DNA of 64,000 bases from Saccharomycopsis phalli (lineage: Eukaryota > Ascomycota > Saccharomycetes > Ascoideales > Saccharomycopsidaceae), in NCBI GenBank assembly GCA_020342235.1, contig CP073218.1, positions 1,178,001 through 1,242,000 on the forward strand. Reading direction: 5' to 3'. Each line of letters opens with the position of its first letter. Position 1 is the first letter of the stretch. A program made the position numbers and the translations under genes. Below the pieces are notes generated by a model. That model ran no database searches and had not been told where the DNA came from. It saw only the letters and a list, made by a program, of their open reading frames with translations. Positions 1 to 10,059 of the stretch are shown piece by piece.

Positions 1-247
1 CTCTTGTATTTATAAACTCAGGCAGTTGGATCACTTGCTCTGCAGACAATATAGCTATATAGAATAAATACATTGTAAGCCGTTTTTATACATTTCTACA
101 TTGATACATTTCTACATTGATACACTAACAATTCACGCAAGAGTGTATTCAAGTCAACCTACTTACCAATGCCCAATTGCTCAGTACAACCTATATTATC
201 TATGCTACTGCCAACCAGGCACGACCTTTCCAAGCCATCCACACTGA

Positions 248-1534
248 CTAATCGACAAACTTGTAATTGCCCAACAACACAATCTTCCCCGGCATGTTCC
301 CCTGCACCGGCAACAACACCTTCAACTTCTTCTTGCTGTCGTTGGCCTCGCTGATATACCCGAAGCACATGACCCCCGAGGAGATTGCACTGGCGCTGGA
401 GTCGGTCTTGGTGTACAAGAAGGCAATGATTGCATTTTGCAAGTACGACGACTGGGGCTCGATCTTCTCACAGACATCCTGGGCCTGCTCCTGCTGCTCT
501 TCTCCCTCGCCAATGGGAAGCACTGAAGACACGCCAGAGCCCGTGTCGGCACGGGTCACTGTCAAGTGGTAGAACTGGAGCTTGTCGTAGTCGACTGCGG
601 AGATGGTGTATGGCGAGAGCACCAACTTGCGGTCGCCGTAGAAGTACTGCTTGATTTGCTGCTGCTGCACTCCCCGGACGTACGACTCGTCCTTCTCGAC
701 ACAGCCATCGCTCTTGGAGAACTTGAGCATGGTGGCGTCGGGGTGCCGCTTTTTCAAGTCGGTGAACAAGCGTTCGTTGCCAAGCACAACTATGACATTG
801 ATCCGGTACGCGCTCACAATCTCGTCGACAAGCAGCGCGTTCTTGTTGGAGAGCGCAGGAGTGTCGACAATCAACCCCGAGTCGCGCACGTCGGAGTCGG
901 AGTCGATGCGGCTGTTGATGTGCGACGCGACTTTGTTCGCGCAGATACGGAAATATGTCTCGTTGCTGGACACACTATCGAACCCGTAGTACGCGACCGT
1001 CGGCTGGCCCGGGTGCAAAAGCGACGCCCCGCTGACAATGCTCTGTCCCCAGCCAATCTCCACGTCCAAGATATCGTTGACGACTACACCGCTTAGAGCT
1101 CCTGGAACGGTGTAGACGCCTTCGGCCGGGTTCAAGTTCACCACGGCCGGGGTCCGGCCAAGCCGTACGGCGTTGCTCACCAACGTCTTGGCCAAACAGG
1201 TCTTGCCCGAGTCTTTTGGTCCAAAGATCGCGACCCGAGGCAGGGCCTTTTGCTTCCGGAGACCCTCGAGAGCAAACGACAAGGCCAAATACTGGTCCAT
1301 ATAGCTCTCCTCCGACGTGTACTCCGACGATAACCCACCCAGATACTCAATGACCGCGTCCTCGATGCAGTAGATCATGGTCTTGGTGCCTTCGAATTTG
1401 AGCTCGTCATTGTTGGGCAACTCAGTGCCGTTGATCTCCACAGTGCCGCTGACAACTTTGACCACCAATTGCTGCGAGAAATCCACCTCAAACCGCCACT
1501 CCGACCCGGCTTTTAACTCAATCTGACCATCCAT
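248..1534 (-). CDS. CLP1: Clp1-like mRNA 3'-end processing factor (polynucleotide kinase family)
   Basis: A 428-residue protein of the Clp1/Grc3 family. In yeast Clp1 is a subunit of cleavage factor IA in the nucleus, bridging Pcf11 and the cleavage/polyadenylation machinery. The N-terminal beta domain opens with the family-typical stretch ELKAGSEWRFEV (residues 6-17). The Walker A loop GPKDSGKT lies at 105-112, followed by the conserved NLNPAEG and PGALS segments. The C-terminal domain ends in a typical strand-rich tail (GKIVLLGNYKFVD). Length is close to the 430-450 usual for the family. The start is the first Met, immediately before the beta domain. The gene is divergent from the RRM gene at 1633 with about 100 bp between starts. 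Whether it retains RNA kinase activity cannot be told from sequence; in Saccharomyces the homologue is thought to bind ATP without kinase activity. Identity is well supported. Confidence 0.93.
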   Translation of the reverse strand: MDGQIELKAGSEWRFEVDFSQQLVVKVVSGTVEINGTELPNNDELKFEGTKTMIYCIEDAVIEYLGGLSSEYTSEESYMDQYLALSFALEGLRKQKALPRVAIFGPKDSGKTCLAKTLVSNAVRLGRTPAVVNLNPAEGVYTVPGALSGVVVNDILDVEIGWGQSIVSGASLLHPGQPTVAYYGFDSVSSNETYFRICANKVASHINSRIDSDSDVRDSGLIVDTPALSNKNALLVDEIVSAYRINVIVVLGNERLFTDLKKRHPDATMLKFSKSDGCVEKDESYVRGVQQQQIKQYFYGDRKLVLSPYTISAVDYDKLQFYHLTVTRADTGSGVSSVLPIGEGEEQQEQAQDVCEKIEPQSSYLQNAIIAFLYTKTDSSASAISSGVMCFGYISEANDSKKKLKVLLPVQGNMPGKIVLLGNYKFVD

Positions 1535-1632
1535 GAGGTTGAAAAGTCAATCACGTGGAGATATAACTGGTGGCACGTGTTGATCCCGTGACATTCCCCG
1601 TGATGTTCCACGTGATGATACCTTCCTTCTTC

Positions 1633-1923
1633 ATGTCCTTTCCTATAGTCTTGTTAAAGAACCTTCCGTTTGACGTCTCTTCCGAAGAGTTGTACTCATT
1701 GTGCTCAAACTTTGGCGATGTCGTCCAGATTCGCAAGGGAACCGACCTGCACATCAAAGGAAACTGCTTTGTAGTTTATTCCACACTACAAGCCGCAAAG
1801 ACCGCTGTCGACCGTTTAAATGGGTATAGTTTCAAAGGACGTTATTTGGTGGCGCTCAGTTATGTTGTTGATCCTAAACTGCTTGAGGAGGCGAAGATTT
1901 TGCTGGTTGGAAAGGTGAAATGA
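1633..1923 (+). CDS. SF3B6/p14-like RRM protein (U2 snRNP branch-point protein)
   Basis: A small single-RRM protein. From Met-1633 it is 96 residues; an upstream in-frame Met at 1570 would give 117, but those extra 21 residues look non-conserved and would leave only 35 bp to CLP1. The RRM starts at once: IVLLKNLPFDVSSEELY carries RNP2, and KGNCFVVYS carries RNP1 with the paired aromatic residues. The segment GRYLVALSY followed by a short helix is characteristic of SF3B6/p14, the protein that contacts the branch-point adenosine through SF3B1. p14 is absent from Saccharomyces but kept in yeasts with more introns and relaxed branch sites. The protein lacks the roughly 20-residue N-terminal leader of the human protein, so an unseen 5' exon is possible. 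Other RRM families cannot be fully excluded. Confidence 0.75.
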   Translation: MSFPIVLLKNLPFDVSSEELYSLCSNFGDVVQIRKGTDLHIKGNCFVVYSTLQAAKTAVDRLNGYSFKGRYLVALSYVVDPKLLEEAKILLVGKVK

Positions 1924-2680
1924 GAGATGGAGGTGGAGGTGGAGATGGAGATGAAAGAGAGATGAATGATGAATGATGAATGATGAATGAGAGATGAATA
2001 TGATGCTTTGGATTGTAATTAATATTATAATTGATGATGATATAGGTGGATATTATAATTGAGAGATTATTGAATATCATTGAATCATGAATATCGATAT
2101 CATTGAATCATTGAATATCAATATATCATTAAATATCATTGTGTAATAAAAGAGTTGTATTTCTGGAGCTACACTAATCCGTTTGTTTTCACATGGTTCT
2201 TGGCTACGCACCAGTCCCACTTCTCTCCGGCAATTATACCAGTCTTGTCAATCATTCCAGTCTTGTCAATCATTCCAGTCTTGTCAATCATTCCAGTCTT
2301 ATCAATTGTCCTTTCATCCGTTGTACGTCTTTCATCCGTGCTTCATCTTGAAGATACAAACCAAGCCCTTTGGATTTTTTTCTGACAAGGTCATTTCATT
2401 TCTAAGTATAAATAGTCCGACTCTGATTGCCAAGCCAATATATTTAGCTAATCTCGTATCTTAGTTACTACACTACATGGAGGTCGCGCCAAAAACAAAT
2501 CAACAGACTGTAACAATCACCAACCAACACCGCTTACAATAGTTTCTGGTTTTCCCAATATTCATTGCCGTCTCCCCATTAAACACACATACCTCATGGG
2601 TTAGTTTCAGAGACAACTCCCACTTAAATGCCATATACACTCCCACTGCTCATGATAGTGCTCCTCAAAAGTCTGCTTCT
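1924..2680. other. Gene-free spacer with simple repeats
   Basis: AT-rich spacer. A purine-rich run (GGAGGTGGAGATGGAGATGA and TGAATGATGA repeats) covers about 1925-1995. ATATCATTGAAT repeats lie at about 2070-2140. An 18-bp unit (CATTCCAGTCTTGTCAAT) is repeated about four times at 2234-2309. The open frames over these repeats are not convincing genes. Confidence 0.6.
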
Positions 2681-3097
2681 ATAGCTATGCTAGCCTCCCC
2701 AGAGAATGTGATTGATATTTCGTCGTCTTTATTTAGACGGCGCCGCTAATTTTTTAGTCGAGTGACCCATTAGGATGAAAACTTTTCTTGATGAGAAATG
2801 GTTAAAGAGATGGCTCAGAAGGAGCTACAAAGTCTTGCTCCTAGAACTACCTGCCACCTTGTGATGCTGTAAAAGATTCTATCCATCCAGCACCAACGTA
2901 GAATTTTAAAAGGGAATGAGTTGATTGAGTCGGTAAAGAGAGACGAATCTCCGCTCTAGTTATGAGGCCTTTGCCTATTGTTTCTTGAGTGAATACCACT
3001 AAACTTGGCATGATGGGTCATGGAATATGGAAGGATTATTGCGCCTAGGGCATATTGGATTGGAATCCAGATTAAACTGCTTACTGGTACTTGGTTC

Positions 3098-3480
3098 CAC
3101 GCGTACCCCCTCATCAAAGAGACACTCGCGGCCCTCAACATCAGCATTCCCTACCAGCGATCATTTGAAGATGTCTCCTCAAGAATCAATCAGAGGGCGG
3201 AACAACTAATTCAAGATCAGACTGAACTGGAAACTGCCACACTAAAAATGGCCCTACTGAAACAAGGAAAAATTTCTGTTTTAAAAGAAGCTACAAGGAG
3301 AAAGGTAACCAAGGAATGGCAAGAACTCATTGACGTTCCACAATTTTACCTGCGCAGCACTCTTGCCTTTTAAGCCCAAGAACAGATGTAGAAAGGAATT
3401 ACCACTGCTAATCAAGTCCGTGTCTTTAGGTAAGGCAAAACTTAAACTAATAGGATTCTACTCGTCAGTGCTGGACTAGT
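3098..3480 (+). pseudogene. Fragment of a LINE ORF2 C-terminus
   Basis: An open frame reads into 3373 with a helical, charged sequence (e.g. SSRINQRAEQLIQDQTELE, KEATRRKVTKEWQELIDV). The reading continues in another frame after a shift near 3376 (RKELPLLIKSVSLGKAKLK) and stops near 3477. The Met at 3020 is not the true start: the first 25 or so codons are antisense sequence of the older relic into which this copy inserted. The same coding block recurs at 15775-16230. By position, just upstream of the hairpin-and-tail 3' end, it should be the end of ORF2, but it carries no diagnostic motif and I cannot name a domain. Confidence 0.4.
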
Positions 3481-3735
3481 TTCCCTTTTGTTACAACACG
3501 TTAGAAGGGTTGCTCAAGTTACCTACAACCTAGGAAAATCGCACTGCCCATTTAATGCACATTAATTTATATATTCACCAGCTCTAGTCGAAATTTTATT
3601 ACTCTGTTGCAGAGCTTTCTTTCGACGACTACATAGCAGCACCGTCCTTAGTCATAGACGGCGAAGTATAAATCTCCTCTGGGAGCATAGTATAGCTATA
3701 GCCTTGAATACATATTATTATTAAAAAAAGAAGTG
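3098..3735 (+). mobile_element. 5'-truncated LINE copy nested in an older copy
   Basis: This segment interrupts the older relic at 2681-3865. It ends on the plus strand with the same 3' motif (CAGCACCGTCCTTAG, TAGACGG, CTCTGGGAG, TAGTATAGCTATAG) and then an ATTATTATTAAAAAAAG tail. A short imperfect duplication (TGGTACTTGG before, AGTGCTTGATG after) fits a target-site duplication. A defined 3' end with a simple tail and an arbitrary 5' end is the signature of target-primed reverse transcription. Its upstream half is coding (next entry). I infer a LINE; no RT motif is visible in this fragment. Confidence 0.55.
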
Positions 3736-3865
3736 CTTGATGCTAAGCCTTCCACTTGGAAGTTGACTGAGGCTACAATTTTCATTGGCAGCAAAGGCCT
3801 TGGCTAACACTTTTGCATAGCAAAGTCTAGTTCTGTTGGCCGAGTTGTTTTATCTTTCCAATGGC

Positions 3866-4560
3866 AATCATAACTATCACGTCCTAGCTTAGTGCCAGTA
3901 AGTAAAGTATAAAAGGCCCAACAGTGTCACTCAGAGAACTGGAAGGAATCTCGCCGATTGAATCGATGCTCTTGCCGACTACAAAGTCTGTTGTGGAGAT
4001 TCTTGACGATATATCCCACATTGCCCAAAACCCTTTAATTTCTCACTGCTTCTTGATGAACGTGACATTGACCAAACGATTTACACTTTGACGATTGGAA
4101 CAGCTTGCGGACCACTTTCGGCACATGCTACCTAGATACTGTCGCTGCTTGCTCCAACAAGCATCACGTTGTGATTATCATGCCTCTTGATCTGAATAAC
4201 CTGGGTATGGCTCTGTAATATAGTAATTAGAATATGTGATACAATGGTTAGTGTGTACAACATTGTATTATTATATTATTGAATAGTGTTGAATATCATT
4301 ACATTGTTATATTATTGTATATTAATATTTGGCCACCAGTTTCTCAGTCATGTACATGGACAAGTGCAACCAGAAACACTTGAAAACAATAGGCACATTA
4401 GTCAATTAGACAGCTGGAAATTCTATAATGACACCTCACCATTAAGTGATACCATCCCAGTATACGGTCATGGACGCAATGCAATTGTACATGATAAAAC
4501 ATCAGTGCCGTACATCCAAGGCATGTAAATTTGGAGGCCAGTTTGAAATTTGAAAAGGTG
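3866..4560. other. Gene-free spacer
   Basis: AT-rich DNA with no recognisable gene. An 80-codon open frame at 4286-4528 starts with a hydrophobic run that could pass for a signal peptide, but it has no recognisable homology and lies between repeats, so I do not call it a gene. Confidence 0.5.
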
Positions 4561-4562
4561 AA

Positions 4563-4712
4563 GAATCTATTGAGATTGGCAGAGAATAATCTATTGAGAT
4601 TGGCAGAGAATAGTCTATTGGTATTGGCAGAGAATAATCTATTGAGATTGGCAGAGAATAGTCTATTGAGATTGGCAGAGAATAGTCTATTGGTATTGGC
4701 AGAGAATAATCT
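4563..4712. repeat. 24-bp minisatellite, about six units
   Basis: Unit AATCTATTGAGATTGGCAGAG plus 3 bp, repeated six times with two alternating variants (GAGATTGG / GGTATTGG; AATAAT / AATAGT). The unit length is a multiple of three and free of stops on both strands, so it reads LL(R/V)LAEN(N/S) on the plus strand and RLFSAN(L/T)N on the minus strand. The open frames over it are therefore expected by construction. Confidence 0.9.
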
Positions 4713-4734
4713 AGACATGGTTGGGCCAAATTAA

Positions 4735-5216
4735 AGGAAATGGGCAGATGGGAGTATGAAGATATTTGGTTGGGATTACAGTGTGATTTACAAGTTATTC
4801 ATGAGTGTGCCATTAAGCTACAGATGAGTCGCCTTGGCCAACAGTTTATTAGAGAATGAGTATTATTCCACCAAGCATCACATTGTACCAGATGGGCATA
4901 AAAATTGTGATTATTTCTCAAGGCCATGGATATGTGCACTAACTAGTGTATATATGAGCAGTGTATTGGACAATGATGGATAATGGATAATGGATAATGG
5001 TCAATAATGGACAAGACATCAATACAACATCATGGTCCAATTCACCAGACCAATTCACCAGACCAATAGATACACTGACTAGTCAGCAGCACCAACTACA
5101 GCAAACTCACACTAAACACAACCAGCCAGCCCGACTGGAAATACACGAGTACCCAAGATTGTGTATTGAGCTGCTGCGCAGTACATAGGCTATACCTCTA
5201 TCAGTGAACGCCAGGC
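4735..5216. other. Gene-free spacer
   Basis: No gene recognised. Short GGATAATGGATAATGG repeats at about 4975-5000 and a CAATTCACCAGAC doublet near 5040 are the only visible structure. Confidence 0.5.
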
Positions 5217-6128
5217 TCACGTGGTGATGTCCAAGACAAGACCAATGTCGTCTACCTCGGGACTGGCAAGGTCCTCGAGAAAGGGCAACAAGTCCAACAA
5301 CTCGTTGTCGTGTGCGTCGGAGAACCAGCTGGAGATCGGCACCGCATGCTGGGGATGGAAGATGTAGGAAGCCGGGGAGTTGTCGATGATGATGAGGTCC
5401 TTTAGCGGGCGGCCGATCTGCGAAAGGTTCTTGATGTAGTTCCCCTGGTAGTTGTAGCACGAGTCCCGGAAAAGACGGTGGTGGATCGACTTGTGGATGT
5501 CCAACTCGTCCAAGAGCGGGTCGCCATATCGCGACACTGACGCGGTAAACACCACCACCTCGTACAACTCGCCTACGCGTTTCATAAACTGGTCGACGCC
5601 CGGCCGCTTGATGACGTAGACGTTGTGTGTCTGGCCCTCGATTTCCACTGGAATGACAAAGTCGGCGGTGCGGAGATACTTGAAGCTCGAGTGCACCAAC
5701 GTCTCGTCCAAGTCAAGCACAAGACACTTCTTGTGCTTCACCGACTCGGGCGCGCCGTCTAGCAACCAGCCGCTCTTCGCCACAGACTGGTCCGGCTGCA
5801 TCGCCGTGAGATCAAACTCGTACTCGTACTCGTCCGACTCCGGCTCCGACTGCTTCTCGGCATGCTCCTGAGGCGGCTCGGCTGGCTTCCCGGCGTCTAT
5901 TTCCCCGCTGGCCATTGGCTGGAGCACAATCGTCTGGGCGGTCGCGTCTTTGTCGATGCTGAGCGTCACGTTTGGCTCGTGGATGGCGTCGTCGTGTTTT
6001 GGCACCACAGGCTTCTTCTGGCTCTCGGAGGTGATCCGCGTGGTCGATGACGTCGACGATGTCGCCAGCTTGTGCTCAGGCCGCGCGCCAAACGCGCAGC
6101 AGAGAATCGAGCTGAAGATGCGGTCCAT
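5217..6128 (-). CDS. PSR1: PSR1/PSR2-type SCP/FCP phosphatase
   Basis: A 303-residue HAD-superfamily protein Ser/Thr phosphatase. The catalytic motif DLDET is at 139-143 (nucleophile Asp139, acid/base Asp141, Thr143), followed by the NLI-interacting-factor core: [48 protein letters not shown] and [18 protein letters not shown]. The N-terminus [11 protein letters not shown] resembles the acylated, Cys-containing N-terminus of Psr1/Psr2, which anchors those enzymes to the plasma membrane, where they act with Whi2 in the general stress response. Residues 20-110 are a low-complexity acidic linker. Nem1, the nuclear-envelope relative, would have transmembrane segments that are not seen here. PSR1 and PSR2 cannot be told apart, and a single ancestral PSR is likely. 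Confidence 0.85.
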   Translation of the reverse strand: MDRIFSSILCCAFGARPEHKLATSSTSSTTRITSESQKKPVVPKHDDAIHEPNVTLSIDKDATAQTIVLQPMASGEIDAGKPAEPPQEHAEKQSEPESDEYEYEFDLTAMQPDQSVAKSGWLLDGAPESVKHKKCLVLDLDETLVHSSFKYLRTADFVIPVEIEGQTHNVYVIKRPGVDQFMKRVGELYEVVVFTASVSRYGDPLLDELDIHKSIHHRLFRDSCYNYQGNYIKNLSQIGRPLKDLIIIDNSPASYIFHPQHAVPISSWFSDAHDNELLDLLPFLEDLASPEVDDIGLVLDITT

Positions 6129-6659
6129 GTACTAAAGTGTAACCGTGGCTTGCTTCAGTGGCAGAAAAATACCGACGTCCGGGTAACCACAGGCAGCCAG
6201 CACCAGATACAATAATACAATGATACAATGATATAATAATACAATGATAAAACTGATACAACAGGCTAGAAAAGACTAGAAAAAGGCTAGATACAAAATA
6301 ATCACCATTCAATTGGTGATCCGGTGATGGATTCTGTCACCGATAAGCGACGCAATCTTCAGCATGCCATGATCGTCACTTCACATGTAGTCGTCCAGCA
6401 GCTTCCACTTTTTACTTGGTTCGGCCCATCACCTCTCTCGTCTAACCTCAATTACAAGTTGCTTGCCATGTTCTCCTGGATTGCTTGCCATTTAACTTGT
6501 CAGCAATACATGTACTGGCATGCACCGCCTCCTGTCAGGAGGTCCCCAATACATTGTCTCGTAAAATCCATGTCACGTGAAGACTCCTGTTGGCAAGTTG
6601 GATATCGACCCATATCTAAGGTAAACGGACCCTGATTATGATAACCAGAGTAAATAATA

Positions 6660-6750
6660 TGAGCATGAATATACTAATATTTATTCCAGGCATTCTTTAC
6701 CAGACTCCCTCGTGAGATTATACTCCGCAAATAACTGCCATAGTCTGTTA
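6660..6750 (-). mobile_element. Weak relic of the LINE-type 3' end
   Basis: On the minus strand the order hairpin remnant, then a GAGGGAGTCTGGTA block, then TGGAATAAATATTAG resembles the better copies in the window (10888, 51826). The match is partial. Confidence 0.3.
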
Positions 6751-7194
6751 TTTACATAACCTGTCGAAATGTACTGCCTAATCTCATGCCAATGGATGTC
6801 AAACCTACAACACCAATTATAATATCCCTCTTTACACCAATTATAACATCCCTCTCCCACACATCCTACTCTTTAATTCCAATACTAAAACCCAACTTGA
6901 TAAAATACAAATATACCCATGTCTATACTTAAAGACTCATTTGTTGCAAGGGCCTAGTCTCAAGAATGGTGAAGTAAACTGCCCAATTTAAAGCTCAAGC
7001 CCAATCAAATGTGAGAAAAGGGTTTCTTCATCAGCAAGGCCACTCACGATAGTCCCGTGTGAAAATACACTCGCCAAATTGCCGTGTATACAGAGACAAC
7101 GTAGCTAAATATTATCATTGTCCAAGTTATGCTACTACTCAGAATTCATCACATGTTCTCTTGGTCGTGAACACAGTTGCCAAATTCGTGAATT

Positions 7195-7350
7195 ACCTCA
7201 TTCTCTTGATTAACATTATTCTTCAATTTGGCGATACTTCTCTTGATTAACATTATTCTTCGATTTGGCGATACTTCTCTTGATTAAAATTATTCTTCGA
7301 TTTGGCGATACTTCTCTTGATTAACATTATTCTTCGATTTGGCGATACTT
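7195..7350. repeat. 37-bp minisatellite, four units
   Basis: Unit beginning TTCTCTTGATTAACATTATT and ending CTTCGATTTGGCGATAC, four nearly identical copies. Only single-base differences separate the units, implying recent homogenisation. Confidence 0.9.
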
Positions 7351-7764
7351 CTCTTGGTTGATTAGAGTTGTGGCCAGACATTGTCAATTAGATACAAAGT
7401 ACTATATGTTTTATTGTTCCTTTGGAATAGAATGATTTAAAGATGATCCCGCCAACATATTCAACTTGTCCTTATAAAGTAGAGTGAATTCTTTTTTAGT
7501 TGTCCCTTTACTCATATAGCAAAACTCCGCCACAAGGCTTTGAGACGATCATACAGGCGCCGATCCTTGGCCTACGGCCCTGGAAATCACAACTCAAACA
7601 GCTGTCTAAATTCATATCGACAAGTCATCTATGTAACATAATGGATATCGACAGTCTCGTTGGAGATCAGACCTTTGATGAAACGCTCAATTTCCGCTAC
7701 ATCAGTATTCAGGATACATCAGTATTCAGAGTACATCAGGTGGTTATTATTGACCATAATAACA

Positions 7765-7915
7765 ATATGTTTATTCAAGGCTAAGCTATACTAGACTCCC
7801 AGAGATTTATACTTTGCAGTCCACGACAAAGGACGGCCATGTAGTTGTCAAAAGAAACTCTATAACAGAAATGAAAAATTTTCGACTAGGGCTGGTGAAT
7901 GTGCGGGTTATTATT
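7765..7915 (-). mobile_element. 5'-truncated LINE-type 3' end relic
   Basis: On the minus strand: CACCAGCCCTAGTCGAAAAT, then the GGCCGTCCTTTGTCG hairpin region, then CTCTGGGAGTCTAGTATAGC, then CCTTGAATAAACATATTGTT. The whole order matches the 3' end at 3560-3725. Confidence 0.6.
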
Positions 7916-8464
7916 AACTAACAAAGACCATTCCAGTTATCCAATCCAAAGGAACAAAAATAGTCTAGTTTAGTGTACATGGCTAACCTGTGTAGATCAA
8001 CAAGTCTGAAAGTACACTGACTTGTGCAATGCGTATCAAAAGTGCGCCTTTTGTCTCTCCGTACGGCTTATCCAGTGTTTGGCATGTCTATATACTAATA
8101 AACTGTGGCTATACTGAAATAGGTAAATGACACATGTAACGGTATGAAAATATCACAGACTAAACATTGCAAGTGGATCATCAGTATCTCGGTTATAGCA
8201 CATTACTTTGATGGAATTTTCTCAAATGTCCTAGTTGAATTTTCTTGTTCTAGTTCAGCTTTTTTTTCCATTACTTTTCGCTTTCCCTCCCCCTCCCTCT
8301 CTCTCTTCTTGTCCTTGCTATAAATACATGGCTAAACTCTTCACTCGCCGTATCCCACTACTTATGCAATGCCGTTACTCATGCACTGGCACTCAACATT
8401 TCACCACGCATGGCTATCCTGTATAATCGAAATATTTAAACCAAAACCTAACCACATTTACGCC

Positions 8465-9940
8465 ATGCTACCTATATTTTTCTTTGCTCTATTTATCGTT
8501 GGAATCAATTCCAAATATGTCCCATCTGAAGTATCAATTGAAAAACCCAACTACCTTGACCCAACCCAGCAAAAACCAGGTAGCATAGTCCCAGCAGAAC
8601 CAATCCCACAAGATCCGGCCACAGCACCAGCAACTCAAAAGTTTTTTCAAGTCAGTGCTGAAATTGCAGTTCCTAATTCCTACATTGTCAAGTTGAACAA
8701 GAAAATCAGCGACCAAGATTTGAACATCATCATTGAGGGATTGCAAGCCAAGCAGGAAGAAGCAGTCAAACTGGCCGAGTTGAAAAAGTACTTTCAGGAG
8801 AAAACTGGCAATGAGTTTGGCGGGGTGGTCAGATCGGATATCATTGAAGTCTCTGATAACAGAATGTTTCATGGGTACTTTGACGACTCGGTTGCCGAGG
8901 AATTCAGCAAGAATGACCTAGTCGAGTATGTCAAACAGAGCAGCAACGACTTTGAAACCAGTCAAGAAAGCAATCAAGTGGTCACCGAAGAAAGTGCCCC
9001 TTGGCATTTGAGCCGGATCTCCAGTCTCAAGGAAAAGTTGAGACGTCCTTTCGAGTACAAGTACCTTTCACAAGCTGGCAAAGGTGTTGCAATCTACATT
9101 TTGGATTCAGCCACCCTGGTGAAAGAAACTAAGTACGCCAATCGGTTCAATTATCCAACAGAAATTCGCTGGATGCTGCCTGAGCACAAAGAGAACCAGG
9201 AGAATGAATTTCCAATGTACCATTGTGTTGATGTTGCAACCGTTGCTGCTGGCAAGAAATACGGCGTGGCACCAAAGGCAAAGATATTTTTTGTTCCGGT
9301 AATGTTTCACAAGGACACTTCTCTGGCCAATATAGTCAATGGAATTGGCTTTGCTGTCAAGGATTATATCCACATCACGCGTGGTCGTTACAACAAGGGC
9401 ATGGTGATCAACGTCAGTATCAACCCCCGCAAAAAAGCTTCTGCAAAACACGAGATTCTGGATGCCATTAACTTGGCCAATGAAAAGTATCCAAACATCC
9501 ATTTTGTCACGTCCTCGGGAAACAGGGGGCTTGATGCTTGCAGCTTAGATGTCAGCAGTTCAACTAGAGCAGTTGTCGTGGGCTCGGTCGATGATAATAA
9601 CCAAGAGTCTGCCAATTCCAACTGGGGTACTTGTGTTAATTTCATGGCTCCTGGGGAACCAATCAGTATAGAGTGGTATGTTGTCCGAGGTACCTCTGCC
9701 TCGGCTCCAATGGTTTCAGGTCTTATTGCGTACTTGATTTCCACCAACCCTGACCCAGACAGTTATTTTGGGTATCACGATCTCTCTTCAGCAAGAATGA
9801 AGAACGTGCTTCGCGGGTTTTCCGTGCCATATGCCAAGGTTGCGAATCCTACGACTAGTAATCTAATTGTGGGAAATGGTATTGAATTCTACGAAAATTC
9901 TGTTGAGAAGTGGGCTAGAATCATGTCTGGGAGGTACTGA
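8465..9940 (+). CDS. Secreted subtilase-like protein with degenerate active site
   Basis: 491 residues from Met-8465. An upstream in-frame Met at 8369 would place 32 residues before the hydrophobic signal, so 8465 is preferred. Order: signal peptide MLPIFFFALFIVGINS (1-16); linker; I9 propeptide (about 68-160, with YIVKLNKKISDQDLNIII and KTGNEFGGVV); a PWHLSRIS segment (179-186) matching the start of mature cerevisin-type proteases; S8 domain (195 to about 475). The catalytic Asp is present (Asp214, but DSA instead of DTG), as are the oxyanion Asn (Asn353 in SSGN) and Ser (Ser411 in GTSASAP, where GTSMASPH is usual). At the HGTH motif the protein reads HCVD: aligned without gaps to cerevisin via YGVA, the catalytic His is replaced by Asp256. 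A three-residue insertion that would restore His253 is the alternative. It may be a pseudoprotease. Its signal peptide and I9 domain match the four small genes at 24-28.5 kb. Confidence 0.85.
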   Translation: MLPIFFFALFIVGINSKYVPSEVSIEKPNYLDPTQQKPGSIVPAEPIPQDPATAPATQKFFQVSAEIAVPNSYIVKLNKKISDQDLNIIIEGLQAKQEEAVKLAELKKYFQEKTGNEFGGVVRSDIIEVSDNRMFHGYFDDSVAEEFSKNDLVEYVKQSSNDFETSQESNQVVTEESAPWHLSRISSLKEKLRRPFEYKYLSQAGKGVAIYILDSATLVKETKYANRFNYPTEIRWMLPEHKENQENEFPMYHCVDVATVAAGKKYGVAPKAKIFFVPVMFHKDTSLANIVNGIGFAVKDYIHITRGRYNKGMVINVSINPRKKASAKHEILDAINLANEKYPNIHFVTSSGNRGLDACSLDVSSSTRAVVVGSVDDNNQESANSNWGTCVNFMAPGEPISIEWYVVRGTSASAPMVSGLIAYLISTNPDPDSYFGYHDLSSARMKNVLRGFSVPYAKVANPTTSNLIVGNGIEFYENSVEKWARIMSGRY

Positions 9941-10059
9941 GCGAGTATCTTTGAGTGAAGGTACACAGGGTTGTGGTGCCATGAGTACCCTTGAGGCCCA
10001 GAGCTGATTTGAAGGTATAATAGTCAAGCGGCCTTTTCTTTGCAGAGGTGAAGCTTAAG

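Larger units (their letters stand above)
2681..3865 (-). mobile_element. Old LINE-type 3' end relic, interrupted by a second copy
   Basis: Read on the minus strand, 2681-2765 matches the dispersed 3'-end motif of this window: a GGCGCCGTC...GACG hairpin, then a block with CTCTGGGGAGGCTAG, then TAGCTATAG. The match to the copy at 10888-11400 continues inwards (shared segments such as AAAGAGATGGCTCAGAAGGA and CCAGCACCAACGTAGAATTT) to about 3095, stops, and resumes at about 3738 (TTCCACTTGGAAG, GAGGCTACAATTTTC). The intervening 3098-3735 is a separate insertion in the opposite orientation. The sequence is clearly old and non-coding in this orientation. Confidence 0.6.
6129..8464. other. Gene-poor spacer with repeat relics
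   Basis: No gene recognised between the PSR gene and the subtilase. It holds a weak LINE 3'-end relic (about 6660-6750), a 37-bp minisatellite (about 7195-7350) and a clearer LINE 3'-end relic (7765-7915), listed separately. Open frames at 6324-6635 and 7500-7784 overlap or abut this material and have no recognisable homology. Confidence 0.5.

Noticed and set aside
3020-3097. N-terminal part of the 117-codon frame at 3020
   Set aside because: It is antisense sequence of the older relic; only the part after about 3098 belongs to the inserted LINE fragment.
4286-4528. 80-codon frame with a signal-peptide-like N-terminus
   Set aside because: AT-rich leader read as hydrophobic residues, no homology recognised, surrounded by relics and a minisatellite.
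4398-4734. Open frames with repeated RLFSAN / LLRLAEN words on both strands
   Set aside because: They are translations of a 24-bp minisatellite whose unit has no stop in several frames; not evidence of a leucine-rich repeat protein.
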